A stretch of 64,000 nucleotides of DNA from Alphaproteobacteria bacterium (GTDB lineage: Bacteria > Pseudomonadota > Alphaproteobacteria > Rhodobacterales > Rhodobacteraceae), in contig JAUIIR010000004.1 of NCBI GenBank assembly GCA_030431485.1, positions 1-64,000 of the forward strand. The letters are read 5' to 3'. The notes below the pieces were generated by a model. It searched no databases, was not told where the DNA came from, and was given only the letters and a program-made list of their open reading frames with translations. Below, piece by piece: positions 38,438 to 50,532 of this stretch (the first letter of the stretch is position 1; every line of letters begins with the position of its first letter). The translations under genes and the position numbers were made by a program.

Positions 38438-39469
38438 ATGCACCGTCTGTCTATCGTGCTTTTCCTTGTTTTCAGCCCGCTTGTGGCCTTGGCGCAAGAC
38501 ATACGGCTGGCCAAGATCATTGAGGTTCAATCCGGCGACAGCGCGGTCACACGCCAGTTCTTCGGTCATGTGGTCGCCAAAGAAACTGTGGATCTGGCGT
38601 TTCAGGTCGGCGGGCAGCTCGTAGAACTTCCGGTGATTGAAGGCGCGCGGATCAACGAGGGTACGATGGTGGCGCAGCTTGATCTGGAACCGTTCGAGCT
38701 GGCGCTGGATCAGGCACGTGTGCAGAAGGATCAGGCCGAGCGAACGGTGGACCGGTTGCAGAAGCTGCAGGGCAGCACGGTCAGTCAGGTGACGGTGGAC
38801 GATGCCGAAACCTCGTTGCAACTGGCCGAGATTGCAGTGCGAAATGCGGAACGTGAGTTGAACAATGCCACGTTGCTCGCGCCATTCGATGCGCTGATTG
38901 CGTCGCGGAACGTGGCGAATTATTCGACCATCGCGGCGGGGACGCCGATTGTGCGATTGCACGACATGTCCGATCTGAGGATCGAGATCGACGTTCCTGA
39001 AGTGCTGTTCCAGCGCGCTGGGACCGATCCGAACCTTGAGCTTTGGGCACAGTTTCCGACCGATGAGGCCCGCTATCGGGTCACACCCAGAGAATTCAAC
39101 GCAGAGACGTCGCAGGTTGGGCAGACATATCAAATCACGCTGGGCATGACCCCGCCTGAGGACCGTACGGTTCTGCCGGGCTCGTCTGTGACGGTCTATG
39201 CCACGCTGAACGGCGAAACTCAGGACATCGTGATTCCGTCTTCCGCAGTGAGCACCGCAAATGATGGGAGCACGTCGGTCATGGTGTTCACACCGACGGG
39301 TGCAGATGAAGGAACGGTGGCACGGCGCCCGGTGACGATAGAGCCGACGATCCGGGGTGATGTGCGTGTGATCGACGGGTTGGAGCCGAGCGAAGAGATC
39401 GTCGCCAGCGGGGCCAGCCAGTTGTCCGACGGGGATCGCGTAAAGCGCTTCACCGGTTTCTCGAACTGA
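38438..39469 (+). CDS. RND efflux periplasmic adaptor (membrane fusion) protein
   Basis: VDLAFQVGGQLVELPVIEGARINEGTMVAQLDLEPFELALDQARVQKDQAERTVDRLQKL..., HlyD/AcrA architecture; followed by an RND permease. Confidence 0.9.
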   Translation: MHRLSIVLFLVFSPLVALAQDIRLAKIIEVQSGDSAVTRQFFGHVVAKETVDLAFQVGGQLVELPVIEGARINEGTMVAQLDLEPFELALDQARVQKDQAERTVDRLQKLQGSTVSQVTVDDAETSLQLAEIAVRNAERELNNATLLAPFDALIASRNVANYSTIAAGTPIVRLHDMSDLRIEIDVPEVLFQRAGTDPNLELWAQFPTDEARYRVTPREFNAETSQVGQTYQITLGMTPPEDRTVLPGSSVTVYATLNGETQDIVIPSSAVSTANDGSTSVMVFTPTGADEGTVARRPVTIEPTIRGDVRVIDGLEPSEEIVASGASQLSDGDRVKRFTGFSN

Positions 39470-39479
39470 GCGCTGCGCC

Positions 39480-42400
39480 ATGAACATCGCAAGAGCCTCT
39501 ATCGACCGCCCGATTTTCACATGGCTGATCATGCTGGCTGCTCTGCTGGGGGGCATCTGGGGATTCTTCACGCTGGGCCGGTTGGAAGACCCGGCCTTTA
39601 CCATCAAGACAGCCGTCGTGATCACCGAATACCCCGGTGCCAGCGCGCAGCAGGTGGCGCGCGAAGTGACGGAGCCTCTGGAGTCCGAGATTCAGAAGAT
39701 GTCCGAGGTCAAGGAAGTCCGGTCTGTCAATCAGCCCGGTCTGTCGCGCATCAGTGTGGACATGAAAGACACTTATGACGGCGATGAATTGCCCGAGATC
39801 TGGACCAAGCTGCGAAACCGTGTGAACGCGGCGCGGCTGCCATCCGGCACGGGGCGACCGTTTGTAAATGACGGGTTCGGGGATGTGTTCGGCATCTACT
39901 ATGGGGTGACCGCACCCGGATTTTCCGACGCCGAGATTTACGAGCTCTCTACCTTCCTGCGGCGAGAATTGCTGACCGTGGACGGGGTCGCCGATGTGGC
40001 ATTGTCGGGTGTGCCGAATGAGGTGATCTATGTCGAACCGGATTTGGCGCTGACGACAAACCTCAACGTGCCACCAGCAGCCATTCAGGGCGCGTTGGCG
40101 ACGGCGAATTCGGTGGTTGATGGTGGATCGATTCAAGAGGTTGACGGACGCACCTTGATCCAGGGGCCGGATGGATATGACACGGTGCAGGAGATTGCCG
40201 GCCTGACCGTCGGTGTCGGGGGCGAGATCCTCAACCTTTTCGATTTTGCTGAGGTGACCCGCGCCCGCGAAGACACGCCGGACCTCATCATTCGGCACAA
40301 TGGGGTTGAGGCGTTCACGCTGGGAATTGCCGGGATCGCATCCGAGAACATCGTCGACGTGGGCAAGCGCGCCGATGCCAAGCTTGCCGAGCTTACGCCG
40401 CAAATCCCTGTCGGGGTCGAATTACAACCGATTTATCAGCAGCATGTGGTGGTCGAGGAAGCCTCCAATGCCTTTCTGATCAACCTGGCCATGTCGGTCA
40501 GCATCGTGGTGATCGTGCTGGCGCTGTTCATGGGGTGGCGCGCGGCGGTGGTCGTCGGGGTGACGCTTTTGTTGACTGTGGTGGGTACGCTGTTCTTCAT
40601 GGCGATTTTTTCCATCGAGATGGAGCGCATTTCATTGGGCGCGCTGATCATTGCAATGGGTATGTTGGTGGACAATGCCATCGTGGTTGCCGAAGGCATG
40701 CAGATCGCCATGCGGCGCGGAAAGGATTCACGCGCGGCGGCGGATGAGGCGGCGAGCAAGACGCAGATCCCGCTTTTGGGCGCGACGGTGATCGGGATCA
40801 TGGCCTTTGCAGGCATTGGGCTCAGCCCGGACGCGACGGGGGAATTCCTTTTCTCGCTTTTCGCGGTGATCGGGATTTCGCTGTTGCTGTCGTGGGTGCT
40901 GGCGCTGACGGCGACGCCATTGCTTGGCCATTACTTCTTCAAGCGGGGGGCCGAAGGTGCGGAAGATGACGCCTATGGCGGGGCCTTGTTCCGCATGTAT
41001 GGGGCAACGCTGCGAGGCGCGCTCAAGGCATGGTGGCTGGTGATCGTTGGCCTGATTGGGATCACTATTGTGTGCTTCATGCTGTTCGGTCAGATCACGC
41101 AGCAGTTCTTTCCCGACAGCAACACGCCGCTCTTTTTCGTACATTACAAGCTGGAGCAGGGCGCGTCGATCCACGAGACCTCGCGTGATCTGGCCATGTT
41201 CGAAGAGTGGCTGGCCGGGCAAACAAATGTGGTCGCCGCAACAGCCTTTGTCGGGCAGGGTGCGGACCGGTTTATGCTCACCTATCAGGCGGAAGACCCG
41301 AACCCGAGCTATGGCCACATCATCGTGCGAACCGAGACGATCGAGCAGATCGCGCCGTTGATTGCCGAACTTGAGACCTTTGCCGCCGAGACACTGCCGC
41401 AGGGCGAGTTTCGCGCAAAACGGCTGGCCTTCGGGCCGGGTGGCGGTGATCCGATCCAAGTGCGGTTCTCGGGGTCTGACCCGAAGGAGTTGCGTGATCT
41501 GGCGGACGAGGCGATGGAGCGCTTTGTTGCGGCGTCTGAAAATATCGTTGCCCCGCGCATCGATTGGCGAGAACAGGAACTGGTGCTCAAACCGGTCTAC
41601 GCAACCGATCGGGCGCAGGAGGCGGGGATCACCCGCGATGACATCACAAGCATCCTGCGCTTTGCCACCACCGGCATTGATGCCGGGGTATACCGCGAAG
41701 GCGACCGACAGATCCCCATCGTGCTGCGTGCTGACCCCGACGCGGGTCTCGCATTGACCGATCACGTCGTCTATTCGCAGAACGCCCAAAGCTTTGTTCC
41801 GCTGGAGCAGGTCACCGATGGTCTGACGTTTGAGGCTCAAAACACGCTGCTTATGCGCCAAGACCGGCTGCTGACGATTACCGTCGGGGCCGACATCGTC
41901 AAAGGGTTGACCGCCGCACAGGTGCAGGCTGAAGTGACCGACACGATCGAGGCGATGGAACTGCCGGCAGGCTATAAAATGGAATGGGGTGGAGAGCTGG
42001 AAAGCTCGTCTGATGCGCAGGAGAGTCTGGGGCGTCAGTTGCCGATGAGTCTGATCATCATGGTGGTCATTTCGGTGCTGCTTTTCAACGCGCTGCGGCA
42101 ACCGCTGATCATCTGGCTTCTGGTGCCGATGTCGGTCAACGGGGTGAGCCTCGCTCTGCTGGGGACAGGATTCCCGTTTACCTTCACCGCACTGCTGGGA
42201 CTGCTGTCGTTGTCGGGAATGCTGATCAAGAATGGCATCGTTCTGGTCGAAGAAATCGACATTGTCCGAGCCGAGAAACCGGATCAGGACCTGAAGGCAT
42301 CCATGGTTGAGGCGTCTACATCGCGTCTGCGGCCGGTTGTACTGGCGGCGGCGACGACCATTCTGGGGATGCTGCCGTTGATCTGGGATGCATTCTTCCG

Positions 42401-42524
42401 GTCTATGGCCGTGACGATCATGGGCGGCTTGGCCTTTGCGTCCGTTCTGACACTCGTGGCAGCGCCGGTCTTCTACTACGCGTTCTTCAAGCGAAGCGCG
42501 AAGTCGCAGGCCGTTGCTGCATAG
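39480..42524 (+). CDS. RND efflux transporter permease
   Basis: 1014 aa; MNIARASIDRPIFTWLIMLAALLGGIWGFFTLGRLEDPAFTIKTAVVITEYPGASAQQVAREVTEPLE...GALIIAMGMLVDNAIVVAEGM. Confidence 0.95.
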   Translation: MNIARASIDRPIFTWLIMLAALLGGIWGFFTLGRLEDPAFTIKTAVVITEYPGASAQQVAREVTEPLESEIQKMSEVKEVRSVNQPGLSRISVDMKDTYDGDELPEIWTKLRNRVNAARLPSGTGRPFVNDGFGDVFGIYYGVTAPGFSDAEIYELSTFLRRELLTVDGVADVALSGVPNEVIYVEPDLALTTNLNVPPAAIQGALATANSVVDGGSIQEVDGRTLIQGPDGYDTVQEIAGLTVGVGGEILNLFDFAEVTRAREDTPDLIIRHNGVEAFTLGIAGIASENIVDVGKRADAKLAELTPQIPVGVELQPIYQQHVVVEEASNAFLINLAMSVSIVVIVLALFMGWRAAVVVGVTLLLTVVGTLFFMAIFSIEMERISLGALIIAMGMLVDNAIVVAEGMQIAMRRGKDSRAAADEAASKTQIPLLGATVIGIMAFAGIGLSPDATGEFLFSLFAVIGISLLLSWVLALTATPLLGHYFFKRGAEGAEDDAYGGALFRMYGATLRGALKAWWLVIVGLIGITIVCFMLFGQITQQFFPDSNTPLFFVHYKLEQGASIHETSRDLAMFEEWLAGQTNVVAATAFVGQGADRFMLTYQAEDPNPSYGHIIVRTETIEQIAPLIAELETFAAETLPQGEFRAKRLAFGPGGGDPIQVRFSGSDPKELRDLADEAMERFVAASENIVAPRIDWREQELVLKPVYATDRAQEAGITRDDITSILRFATTGIDAGVYREGDRQIPIVLRADPDAGLALTDHVVYSQNAQSFVPLEQVTDGLTFEAQNTLLMRQDRLLTITVGADIVKGLTAAQVQAEVTDTIEAMELPAGYKMEWGGELESSSDAQESLGRQLPMSLIIMVVISVLLFNALRQPLIIWLLVPMSVNGVSLALLGTGFPFTFTALLGLLSLSGMLIKNGIVLVEEIDIVRAEKPDQDLKASMVEASTSRLRPVVLAAATTILGMLPLIWDAFFRSMAVTIMGGLAFASVLTLVAAPVFYYAFFKRSAKSQAVAA

Positions 42525-42581
42525 ACGGGCAACGCGTGTCGGGGCGCCACCCGAAAGTCTTTCGTCGCTGCCAGACTTGGG

Positions 42582-45500
42582 TCAGCCAGATCTGGCACAG
42601 AGAACGGGCAGGGCGCTCGGAGCAGTCGACCGGTCGGAAAAGGCGGCAATCTGTGCGCCATCGCGAAGGCACTGTTGTGCTTCCCTGACTGTGGTCAGCG
42701 GGCGCGCGGGCGGGTAGCCACCTTTCGACGCACCGGCGTTTGCCGATAGCAAATAGGGCCGGATGACCGCGCGTTGCTCATCAGACAGATTGCGCAGAGC
42801 GATAGGTCCCGGGAAAAAGCTCTCGGCAGCGATGCCTTCCGCGTTGAGAATGGCGTGGCGATCAAGAGCCACGTGAATGTAGCGGACCGACCGGCAGCCG
42901 CGCATCTGGCGGATCCCTGGCAAACCAGTCAGTGCTTTGGCAGGCACAAGTCGCTCTTCGCCGGTTTGCGGGTCGCGGATCAGAACCCGGTGCTGCGGCG
43001 ACACACGCAAATCCCGGTCCGGCGTGGTGCCGTCCAGTGCCCCTTTTGTAATCAGGATCGGTTTGTCCTTGTGGGGCTCTTTGCTCCATTCGTGATCCGT
43101 TGAGCGGGTGAAAAGCACGGGCAGCAAGCCATGATCTTCAGTCATGACCAGATCGCCGGGACCAAGGGTATCGACGGTTTGGAAGCCTTTGGCCATTTGC
43201 AGCCGTGTTCCTGCGGCAAAGCAGACCACACCGGTGTTTTCGACATTGAAGAAGCTGGTGCTGGCAACTGCGTCGCTGAAAACGAGGCTGCCGCCGCCAA
43301 AGCTTGCATTGTCGGAATAGTCGACACCATTCACGCCATCGTTCGACTGGTTCAGAATGCCGTCGTCGCGTTGGTCAGCGGTCAGTTCCCAAATGTTGTC
43401 ATAGAAGGCCGAAAGATCAATGAAGTCGTTGTTCGTGGCATCGCCATCGGTCAGCGTGCCGGTGTTGCCTGTGTTGAAATCATTGATCGTGTCGGATCCG
43501 TCACCGGCCGCATAGACAAACGTATCGTTGCCCCCACCGCCAAAGAGCGAATCTGCGCCGTCGCCGCCCGAAAGTGTGTCGTTCCCTGCACCCCCGACTA
43601 GGGTGTCATCGCCGCCGCGCGCGTCGATGTCGAGGCCCGCGCCATCGGCGGTGCCGTCCACGGTGTCCGCGCTGTCGGTCAGGATCAGCCGTTCGATTTC
43701 CGAGAAAGTCAGGGTCGACGTGCCGTCGGTGATCGAGCCGCTTTCGTCGCCGTTATAAAGTACGGAGACAGGGCCGGTGAGGGCCGAGAGGTCAAGGCTG
43801 TCGTAGTCTGGTCCGGCGCCGCTGGTGCCTTCGCCGCCGCCGATGCTGTCATTGCCGAAATTGTCCTCAAGGATGAACACGTCGGCATCGTTGCCGCCCA
43901 GCATCGTGTCGTCGCCTTCGCCGCCGACCAGCGTGTCGTTGCCGTCGGTCGCGACCATCGAGTCGTTGCCAGCGCCGCCGACGAGGCTGTCGTCGCCAGC
44001 CGCGTTCATGAGCGTGTCGTTGCCTAGACCGCCGATCAGCGTGTCTTGGCCCAGGCCGGTCGTCAGGACGTCATCACCGGCGCCGCCTTCGATATAGTCA
44101 TCGCCATCGCCGCCCGCGAGCGTGTCACCGCCGGTGCCGCCGATCAGCGTATCGTTGCCCAGAGCGCCGGTGACGTTATGCCCCCTGGCCGATCCTGTGC
44201 CGTCGAAACTGTCGGCTTGCGAGGTGAGCGTAAAAGTCTCGATCTCGGCGAAGGACACTGAATCGATGCCCTGGATCAGTGATCCGGTGCTGTCGGTGGC
44301 AAAGCTGACAGACACGGCATTGGACAATGCTGAGGCGTCGATTTCGTCGCCGCCGTTAACATCGCCTTCGCTTGCCGAGGCACGAATCGAGTCATTGCCG
44401 AAATTGTCTTGCAGGACATAGGTGATGTCGCTGTCGCTGTTCCATATGTCATCGTTGCCCGCGCCGCCGTCGATGGTGACCCGCGTTCCGCTGTCATAGA
44501 GGTGGATCGAGTCATTGCCCGCTCCACCGTCGATCCAATCATTGCCGGTACCGGTGCCCGTGGTCTCGATGTAGTCGTCGCCATCGCCGCCGTAGACGGT
44601 CTCGGCACCGCCCTGCAGGTTGATCGTGTCCCAAGTGGCAGAGCCGGTGACAAGGTTGTCACCGCCATTGGTATAGACCGAGATGCCGTTGAGAGTGGCC
44701 GCAGAGGCATCAAAAATGTCGTTGTTCAGCGTGCCATGGATGCCTTCGACGTCAGAGAACGTCCCGATGGCGGTGCCCGCAGCGCCGTTGAAACTGTAGC
44801 TGCCGATTTCGCCATCGGTGTAGGTGACGGTGACCCCGTCGCTGGACGTGGTGGCAAAGAACTGAATGATATCCGGCGCGGCGCCGCTGCCGTCAAACCC
44901 GGTGATCGTGTCATTGCCGTCGGCATTGTCGATCCAGAAGTACGTGCTGTTGAAATCGTCAACCGCTTCGAGCCAGTCGTTGCCCGTTCCGCCGATCAGC
45001 GTATCGGCGCCGTTGCCGCCATAGATCGAGTCATTGCCTGCGCCGCCATCCATCAGGTCGTTGCCGGAGTCGTTGGTCAGCGTGTCGTTGCCATCGCCGC
45101 CGCGCAGGGTGTCGCGGCCAATCCCGCCGATCAGGCTGTCATCGCCCAAGCCTCCCTCGACGGAGTCATTTCCCGAACCGGCATTGAGCGTGTCGTTGCC
45201 GTCGCCACCAAGGATGCTGTCCGCCCCGGAGCTGGTCACGATGCTGTCCGCGCCTGCGCCACCGTCGATGGTGTTGTTGCCTAAGCCCCCGTCAAGCGTA
45301 TCGTTGCCCGTGCCGCCGCTGACGCTGTCATCGCCGCCCGCCGCGACGATCTCGATCCCGCCGGCATCCAGCGTGGCGTCGACCACCTCGGCGGCATCGG
45401 ACAGGATCAGGCGTTCAATCTCGATGAACGTCGCCGTGCTGGTGCCGTCGCTGATGGTGCCCGCCCCGGTGCCGGTGATGGTGATCGTCAGCGGTGTCGT

Positions 45501-48500
45501 GACCGCCGACAGGTCCAGCGTGTCGGAGTCGGTGCCGGTGTTGAAGGCACTGCCGCCGTCGATGGTGTCGTTGCCGAACCCGTCTTCAAGGATGATCGTG
45601 TCGGCATCGTATCCCGCGTTGATTTCGTCGGCGCCTGTGCCGCCAAGGATCGTGTCGGCGCCCGCTCCGGCCCAGACCGTGTCGTTGCCTGTACCAAGGT
45701 CGATATAGTCGCCGCTGCCGATGGAGTTTGGCCCGCCGTCACCGACGATCTGGTCGTCGCCTGCGCCGCCGAGCAGGGTATCCGCGCCGGTATCGCCTTC
45801 AAGATAGTCGTTGCCGAGACCACCATCGAAATAGGCTGTACCGCCACCCGAGTAGTAGTACATTTGATCGTCGAAATCCGAGCCGGTGACAGTGTGATCG
45901 CCAGACCAGGTGTTATATTGTATCCACTGACCCGCGTTTGATGCGTCGATGACGTTGGTCGTGCCGTAGGCATCGAATTCATAGATGCCCTCAAGCGTAA
46001 GGTTGTAGGTGCCGTCGCTCGACGACGCATTGAGCCCATCCGAGAAGGTCAGGTTCCAGTTTTCGTCGATCCCGACATAGCCCCGACCGCTGGTCATCGA
46101 CACGGTATCGTTGCCGATATCGCCTGCCAGATAGACCGCTTCGACATCGACGATCAGGTCGTCGCCGCCACCCGACTGGATCGTGGCGCGGTCATTGCCG
46201 GCGCCGCCATAGATTGTGTCGTTGCCCAGACCGTCGCGGATCGAATCGTTGCCGCCCCCCGCGTCGAAGTTCAGCCCGGCGGTTTCCGCCGAAGCATTGA
46301 TACTGTCGTTCAGGTTCGTAAATACGATCTGCTCAATATCGCTGAACGTGATCGTATCCGCACCCGAGGTGACGGTCCCCGCCTCGGACCCGGTCCAGTC
46401 CACCGTGACGCCGGTGGTGACAGCGCTCAGGTCGAGCGTGTCGAAATCCGTCCCCGTCGTGACCGTCCCACCGCCCAAAATGGTGTCATTGCCAAAACCG
46501 TCCTCGATTAGGAAGGTATCTTCATCCGCGGCGCCCGTCAGACTGTCATCGCCGGCGCCCCCGGCTATGATATCGGCCCCGCCTTCGCCGAGGATCCAGT
46601 CATTGCCCGCGCCGCCGATGATCGAATCCGCGCCTCCGTTGCCACGCAGTTGCAACCCTGCGCTGTCGGCGCTGGCATCGATCGTATCATTCCCGCCACC
46701 CGCAAGAATGCGTTCGATCTCGTAGAACTGCCAGTTGGTGGAGCCACCTGTCACCGTGCCTTGTTCGTCACCGGTAAAGGTGACGGTCAGGTTGTCGGTG
46801 ACGACCGCTCCGTTAAAGTTGAGCACCAGCCGGTCGCCCAAGCTGCCATTGGTCAGGTCGGCGCCACCCTCGTCGCCCTCACCACCCCAGACGGTGATCG
46901 TGTCGCCAACCCCCTGGCTTACATAGTGGTAAAAGTCGTCGTCGCCGTCGCCACCCCAGCCGAAATCATTGCCTGATCCGAGGATCAGATTGTCATCGTC
47001 GCCGTCGCCATAGAGAAGGTCCGTTCCGGTAGAACCGGCCCAAAGCTGATCCGACCCACTACCGCCAAGCACGGTATCGTTACCCTGGCCGCCGATGACC
47101 ATATCGTTTCCAGCGCCGGCTTCGATGGAGTCGTCGCCTTCCTCGCCCCAGATCGAATCGTTTCCATCGCCGCCATAGACGAGGTCGTTGCCAAAATCGG
47201 CCGCGATCGAGTCGGACCCCGAGCCGCCATCCAGCGTATCGTTGCCCGAGCCGCCCGCGATATCGTCATCTCCGTCGCCGCCCTCAGCGCGTCCACCTGA
47301 CGCAGCGGTGAGGGTCAGAGTGTCATTTCCGCCCCAGCCTTTGAGTTCGAAAACACCCGCATCGCCGACGAGGGTGTCATCGCCGATGTTCGAGCCGTCG
47401 ATCTGTTCAATCCCGGTCAGCGTGTCGCCTTGGGCGTCGCCGCCTGTTTCGGTCAGGGCATCCGTGAGGTTGATACTTATCGCGCTGGCCGAGTTGTAGT
47501 ACGAGGCAATGTCCCAACTACCGGCGGTCCCGTCGAGAGTATCGGCCCCTGCGCCACCGTCCATCTGGGTGAACCCGCCAGCATCCAAGGCGCTGCCGAC
47601 AAGACTGTCGTTCCCTTCGTTGCCGAAAAGATAGTTTGTCCCATCACCGCCGGTCAGCGTATCGCTGCCGGTGCCGCCATAGAGCGTGTCATTGCCTTCC
47701 TGACCTTCCAGCAGGTCGTTTCCGTCGCTGCCGAAGAGTGTGTCATTGCCCCAGCCACCCCAGACCCGGTCGTCTCCGGTGCCGCCGTAGGCGGTGTCAT
47801 CCCCAGCGTTTGCAGCGATGTCCATGCCCGTTGCGCCGAGCGTGAAAGTGTCACCGTACTGCGAGCCGAAGATCATCTCGAAATTGCTGAGAACATCGCC
47901 CTCGGCATCTCCGCCCGTTTCGGCCAGTGAATCGAGAAGGTTGATGTTTACCGCAGCTGAACTGTTCGAATAATCGACCGTGTCATACCACGACACACCA
48001 CCGTCGAGTGAATCCGCGCCGGCACCGCCCGCAACGGTATCGTTGCCGTCACCGCCAAAGATCGTGTCGTTGCCGTCATCGCCTGATAGCTGATCTTCGC
48101 CGCTGCCACCGAGAATGCTGTCTGCACCCAATCCGCCCGACACCGTATCTGCGCCGTGTTGGCCGAGAATCGTGTCGTCGCCCGCGTCGCCGGTGATCGA
48201 ATCCGCCAAACCCTCAGCACCATAGACGACGGTCTGGTTCGGCGCGCCCGCGATCAGTTCAAGGTAATATCCATCGGCGTCGCGGAGCAGCCAGTTGTGA
48301 TCCGTAAAGGTTGGCTGATTATACGTATCTCCCGGCTGGATCGTGGCGTAGTATTGCAGAACACCCGACCAGTCGATCCACCAGAGATCGATCTGGCCGT
48401 CACTCGAATTGGTGACAGTCAGGTTCGTTGCGGATGTTCCGGGGCCCGACGCATACAGAACAGGGTCATACCACTGACCATCGCCAAGGATCAGGTCATT

Positions 48501-49910
48501 GTCGTTGCCACCGATCAGAGTGTCATTGCCCTGACCACCCTGAATCGAATCCGTGCCGTCGCCGCCGTGAATTTCGTCGGCACCTTCGTTGCCGCTAATT
48601 GTGTCGGCACCGTCATCGCCGTACACGACGTCATTGCCGCCTTCACCATAGACAAGGTCGTTTCCGCCCTGGCTGTAGATGGTGTCGTTGTCATTGCTGT
48701 CGGCGGTCAGAAGATTGCCGTCGCCGCCGTAGACAGAGTCGTTACCTTCGTCGGACCAGATGATATCGTTGCCAGCATATCCGTAGACAAGGTCCTGTTC
48801 ACCGCCGCCAAGCGCGTCGTCATTGTCGATCCAGTCGCCGTCGGCATCGACGGTAAACACGCCGATCTGATCATCGCCGCTCGTCCCGTCGACGATGTAA
48901 TTGTTTGTCAGGACGTTGACGTTTTCGATGTTCTGGAACGTTAGCGAACCACCGCCGTTGAAGAACAGCGTTCCAGATTCCGGCCCGGAATAGCTGACCG
49001 AGGACACGTTGGACACGTTGAGCGTGTCGTTGTCTAGACCGCCTTCACCACCATCAATGAAGTCGCCTGAGCCGCCCCAGATGGCGTCGCTGTCATCTCC
49101 GCCGCGAAGCACGTCGGTGCCTTGTCCACCCGTAATCGTGTCGGCACCAGTGTTGCCTTCGATTGTATCTGCGCCATTCTCGCCGACAAGGCGGTCGGAA
49201 TCTGCCTGCCCGTCGATCAGGTCATTGCCCCAACCACCTTCGACCCAGTCGTCGCCGGTGCCACCATAGGCAAAGTCGTCGCCGCCACCGCTGAAGATCA
49301 GGTCGTTGCCTGCCTCGCCATAGATCGTATTGGAGGCGGCATCTTCCCAACCGCCTTCAAGTTGGTCGTCACCAGCGCCGCCATAGATGATATCCGCGCC
49401 AGCATTGCCGGTCACGTAGTCGTTGCCATCCCCGGCAATAACGGAATCGTTGCCGTCACCGGTAAAGATCTGGTCTGCACCCGAACCGGTCACCACGGTA
49501 TCATTGTCGGGCCCGCTGTTGACGATGTTGTCGCCGTCTCCTGCGTTAATGCTGTCTGCGCCCGCGTTTGCGAAGATCGTATCGTTGCCTGCGCCAGATG
49601 TAACGACATCACCATTGTAGCTTCCTGCGACATAGGTCGGGCCGCTGTTGAAGCTTAGGGATGTGAAGAAATGCCAACTTGTAGTTCCGCCGAGTGTGGC
49701 GTCTGCCGTGCCCGTGTAACTGCTGTCGCCAATGACATAGGTGGTTGACCCGTCAGAGATGGTCACCGCTCCGGTGTCAGTGTCGTATGAGATTGTGAAA
49801 TTGGACGGCAATCCCGAGAAATCGAGCGTGTGGCCAGATCCGGTTTGACTGATGCTTGACCAAAAAGCTGCCGAATTCCAATTCGACGTCGTGACGCTAT
49901 ACGCGGCCAT
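42582..49910 (-). CDS. Giant RTX (hemolysin-type calcium-binding repeat) protein with an embedded VHL-beta-like segment and a C-terminal Hint domain
   Basis: 2442 aa with dozens of GGxGxDxLxGG-type nonapeptides; C-terminal [32 protein letters not shown]...[26 protein letters not shown] (Hint_2-like). Confidence 0.92.
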   Translation of the reverse strand: MAAYSVTTSNWNSAAFWSSISQTGSGHTLDFSGLPSNFTISYDTDTGAVTISDGSTTYVIGDSSYTGTADATLGGTTSWHFFTSLSFNSGPTYVAGSYNGDVVTSGAGNDTIFANAGADSINAGDGDNIVNSGPDNDTVVTGSGADQIFTGDGNDSVIAGDGNDYVTGNAGADIIYGGAGDDQLEGGWEDAASNTIYGEAGNDLIFSGGGDDFAYGGTGDDWVEGGWGNDLIDGQADSDRLVGENGADTIEGNTGADTITGGQGTDVLRGGDDSDAIWGGSGDFIDGGEGGLDNDTLNVSNVSSVSYSGPESGTLFFNGGGSLTFQNIENVNVLTNNYIVDGTSGDDQIGVFTVDADGDWIDNDDALGGGEQDLVYGYAGNDIIWSDEGNDSVYGGDGNLLTADSNDNDTIYSQGGNDLVYGEGGNDVVYGDDGADTISGNEGADEIHGGDGTDSIQGGQGNDTLIGGNDNDLILGDGQWYDPVLYASGPGTSATNLTVTNSSDGQIDLWWIDWSGVLQYYATIQPGDTYNQPTFTDHNWLLRDADGYYLELIAGAPNQTVVYGAEGLADSITGDAGDDTILGQHGADTVSGGLGADSILGGSGEDQLSGDDGNDTIFGGDGNDTVAGGAGADSLDGGVSWYDTVDYSNSSAAVNINLLDSLAETGGDAEGDVLSNFEMIFGSQYGDTFTLGATGMDIAANAGDDTAYGGTGDDRVWGGWGNDTLFGSDGNDLLEGQEGNDTLYGGTGSDTLTGGDGTNYLFGNEGNDSLVGSALDAGGFTQMDGGAGADTLDGTAGSWDIASYYNSASAISINLTDALTETGGDAQGDTLTGIEQIDGSNIGDDTLVGDAGVFELKGWGGNDTLTLTAASGGRAEGGDGDDDIAGGSGNDTLDGGSGSDSIAADFGNDLVYGGDGNDSIWGEEGDDSIEAGAGNDMVIGGQGNDTVLGGSGSDQLWAGSTGTDLLYGDGDDDNLILGSGNDFGWGGDGDDDFYHYVSQGVGDTITVWGGEGDEGGADLTNGSLGDRLVLNFNGAVVTDNLTVTFTGDEQGTVTGGSTNWQFYEIERILAGGGNDTIDASADSAGLQLRGNGGADSIIGGAGNDWILGEGGADIIAGGAGDDSLTGAADEDTFLIEDGFGNDTILGGGTVTTGTDFDTLDLSAVTTGVTVDWTGSEAGTVTSGADTITFSDIEQIVFTNLNDSINASAETAGLNFDAGGGNDSIRDGLGNDTIYGGAGNDRATIQSGGGDDLIVDVEAVYLAGDIGNDTVSMTSGRGYVGIDENWNLTFSDGLNASSSDGTYNLTLEGIYEFDAYGTTNVIDASNAGQWIQYNTWSGDHTVTGSDFDDQMYYYSGGGTAYFDGGLGNDYLEGDTGADTLLGGAGDDQIVGDGGPNSIGSGDYIDLGTGNDTVWAGAGADTILGGTGADEINAGYDADTIILEDGFGNDTIDGGSAFNTGTDSDTLDLSAVTTPLTITITGTGAGTISDGTSTATFIEIERLILSDAAEVVDATLDAGGIEIVAAGGDDSVSGGTGNDTLDGGLGNNTIDGGAGADSIVTSSGADSILGGDGNDTLNAGSGNDSVEGGLGDDSLIGGIGRDTLRGGDGNDTLTNDSGNDLMDGGAGNDSIYGGNGADTLIGGTGNDWLEAVDDFNSTYFWIDNADGNDTITGFDGSGAAPDIIQFFATTSSDGVTVTYTDGEIGSYSFNGAAGTAIGTFSDVEGIHGTLNNDIFDASAATLNGISVYTNGGDNLVTGSATWDTINLQGGAETVYGGDGDDYIETTGTGTGNDWIDGGAGNDSIHLYDSGTRVTIDGGAGNDDIWNSDSDITYVLQDNFGNDSIRASASEGDVNGGDEIDASALSNAVSVSFATDSTGSLIQGIDSVSFAEIETFTLTSQADSFDGTGSARGHNVTGALGNDTLIGGTGGDTLAGGDGDDYIEGGAGDDVLTTGLGQDTLIGGLGNDTLMNAAGDDSLVGGAGNDSMVATDGNDTLVGGEGDDTMLGGNDADVFILEDNFGNDSIGGGEGTSGAGPDYDSLDLSALTGPVSVLYNGDESGSITDGTSTLTFSEIERLILTDSADTVDGTADGAGLDIDARGGDDTLVGGAGNDTLSGGDGADSLFGGGGNDTFVYAAGDGSDTINDFNTGNTGTLTDGDATNNDFIDLSAFYDNIWELTADQRDDGILNQSNDGVNGVDYSDNASFGGGSLVFSDAVASTSFFNVENTGVVCFAAGTRLQMAKGFQTVDTLGPGDLVMTEDHGLLPVLFTRSTDHEWSKEPHKDKPILITKGALDGTTPDRDLRVSPQHRVLIRDPQTGEERLVPAKALTGLPGIRQMRGCRSVRYIHVALDRHAILNAEGIAAESFFPGPIALRNLSDEQRAVIRPYLLSANAGASKGGYPPARPLTTVREAQQCLRDGAQIAAFSDRSTAPSALPVLCARSG
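48250..48434 (-). other. VHL beta-domain-like segment within the RTX protein
   Basis: [61 protein letters not shown], compared by eye with human pVHL [50 protein letters not shown] (recalled). Confidence 0.75.
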
Positions 49911-50532
49911 CGTTACACTACCTCACACGAATTCGAGAGCACATCTTCTAACGGCGCAAACGCTGTGTGTGTTACGAATGGCGGCAAAACAGGCCTGTCT
50001 GCCCTGCGTCGAAACTTCACGTCACTCATATCCACTCGTGCTCCCATTCGGGTTAACCTTGCTGGAAAGAGCCTTTGATCGTGTCACGCGCGACCGGACA
50101 GGGACTCCCCCGTCGCGATCATTAACGGGGAATTGCGGCCACATTTCTAAGCGACTGGGGCAGCGCTGTGGTCCTTTGACTGGAGGTTTGGAAACAATGT
50201 CGGGAAAGATTCCCCATTGTTCGGACTGGCTGGACATTGTGCCGAGACAGGGAACTTGTTTGCAGTCTGTCACAACGGACAACCGCGCGTCTTCATCGGC
50301 GGGTGCTGGGCGCGCTTAAAGGGGATGTGCGATACGTACACGGCCCGCATTTGTCGTCTCAAACCGCCGGTGCCGCGCGAGGTGAGGTGTCCAGTTGGTC
50401 AGCATTTTGCGTGCAGCAATCGCCAAAGTTGCGTGACACGATGCTTCTGGCCCGCACCAGAATGAGACTATGGGTTATGGGTGTCTAGCTCTTGAAAACT
50501 TTCACTGCCTCTTAGACCGAAAGGCGCTTGTA

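Noticed and set aside
40728-42101. 457-aa minus-strand ORF opposite the RND permease
   Set aside because: Antisense of a clear RND transporter gene; Arg/His/Gln-rich translation typical of high-GC shadow ORFs.
44409-45284. Plus-strand ORFs of 60-290 aa inside 42582-49910
   Set aside because: Antisense of the RTX repeats; low-complexity V/A/I/D or S/P translations are artefacts of the periodic Gly-Asp coding sequence.
42582-49910. Short-period DNA repeats that could suggest a CRISPR or satellite array
   Set aside because: Periodicity is explained by RTX nonapeptide codons in one long open frame; no direct-repeat/spacer structure and no cas genes.
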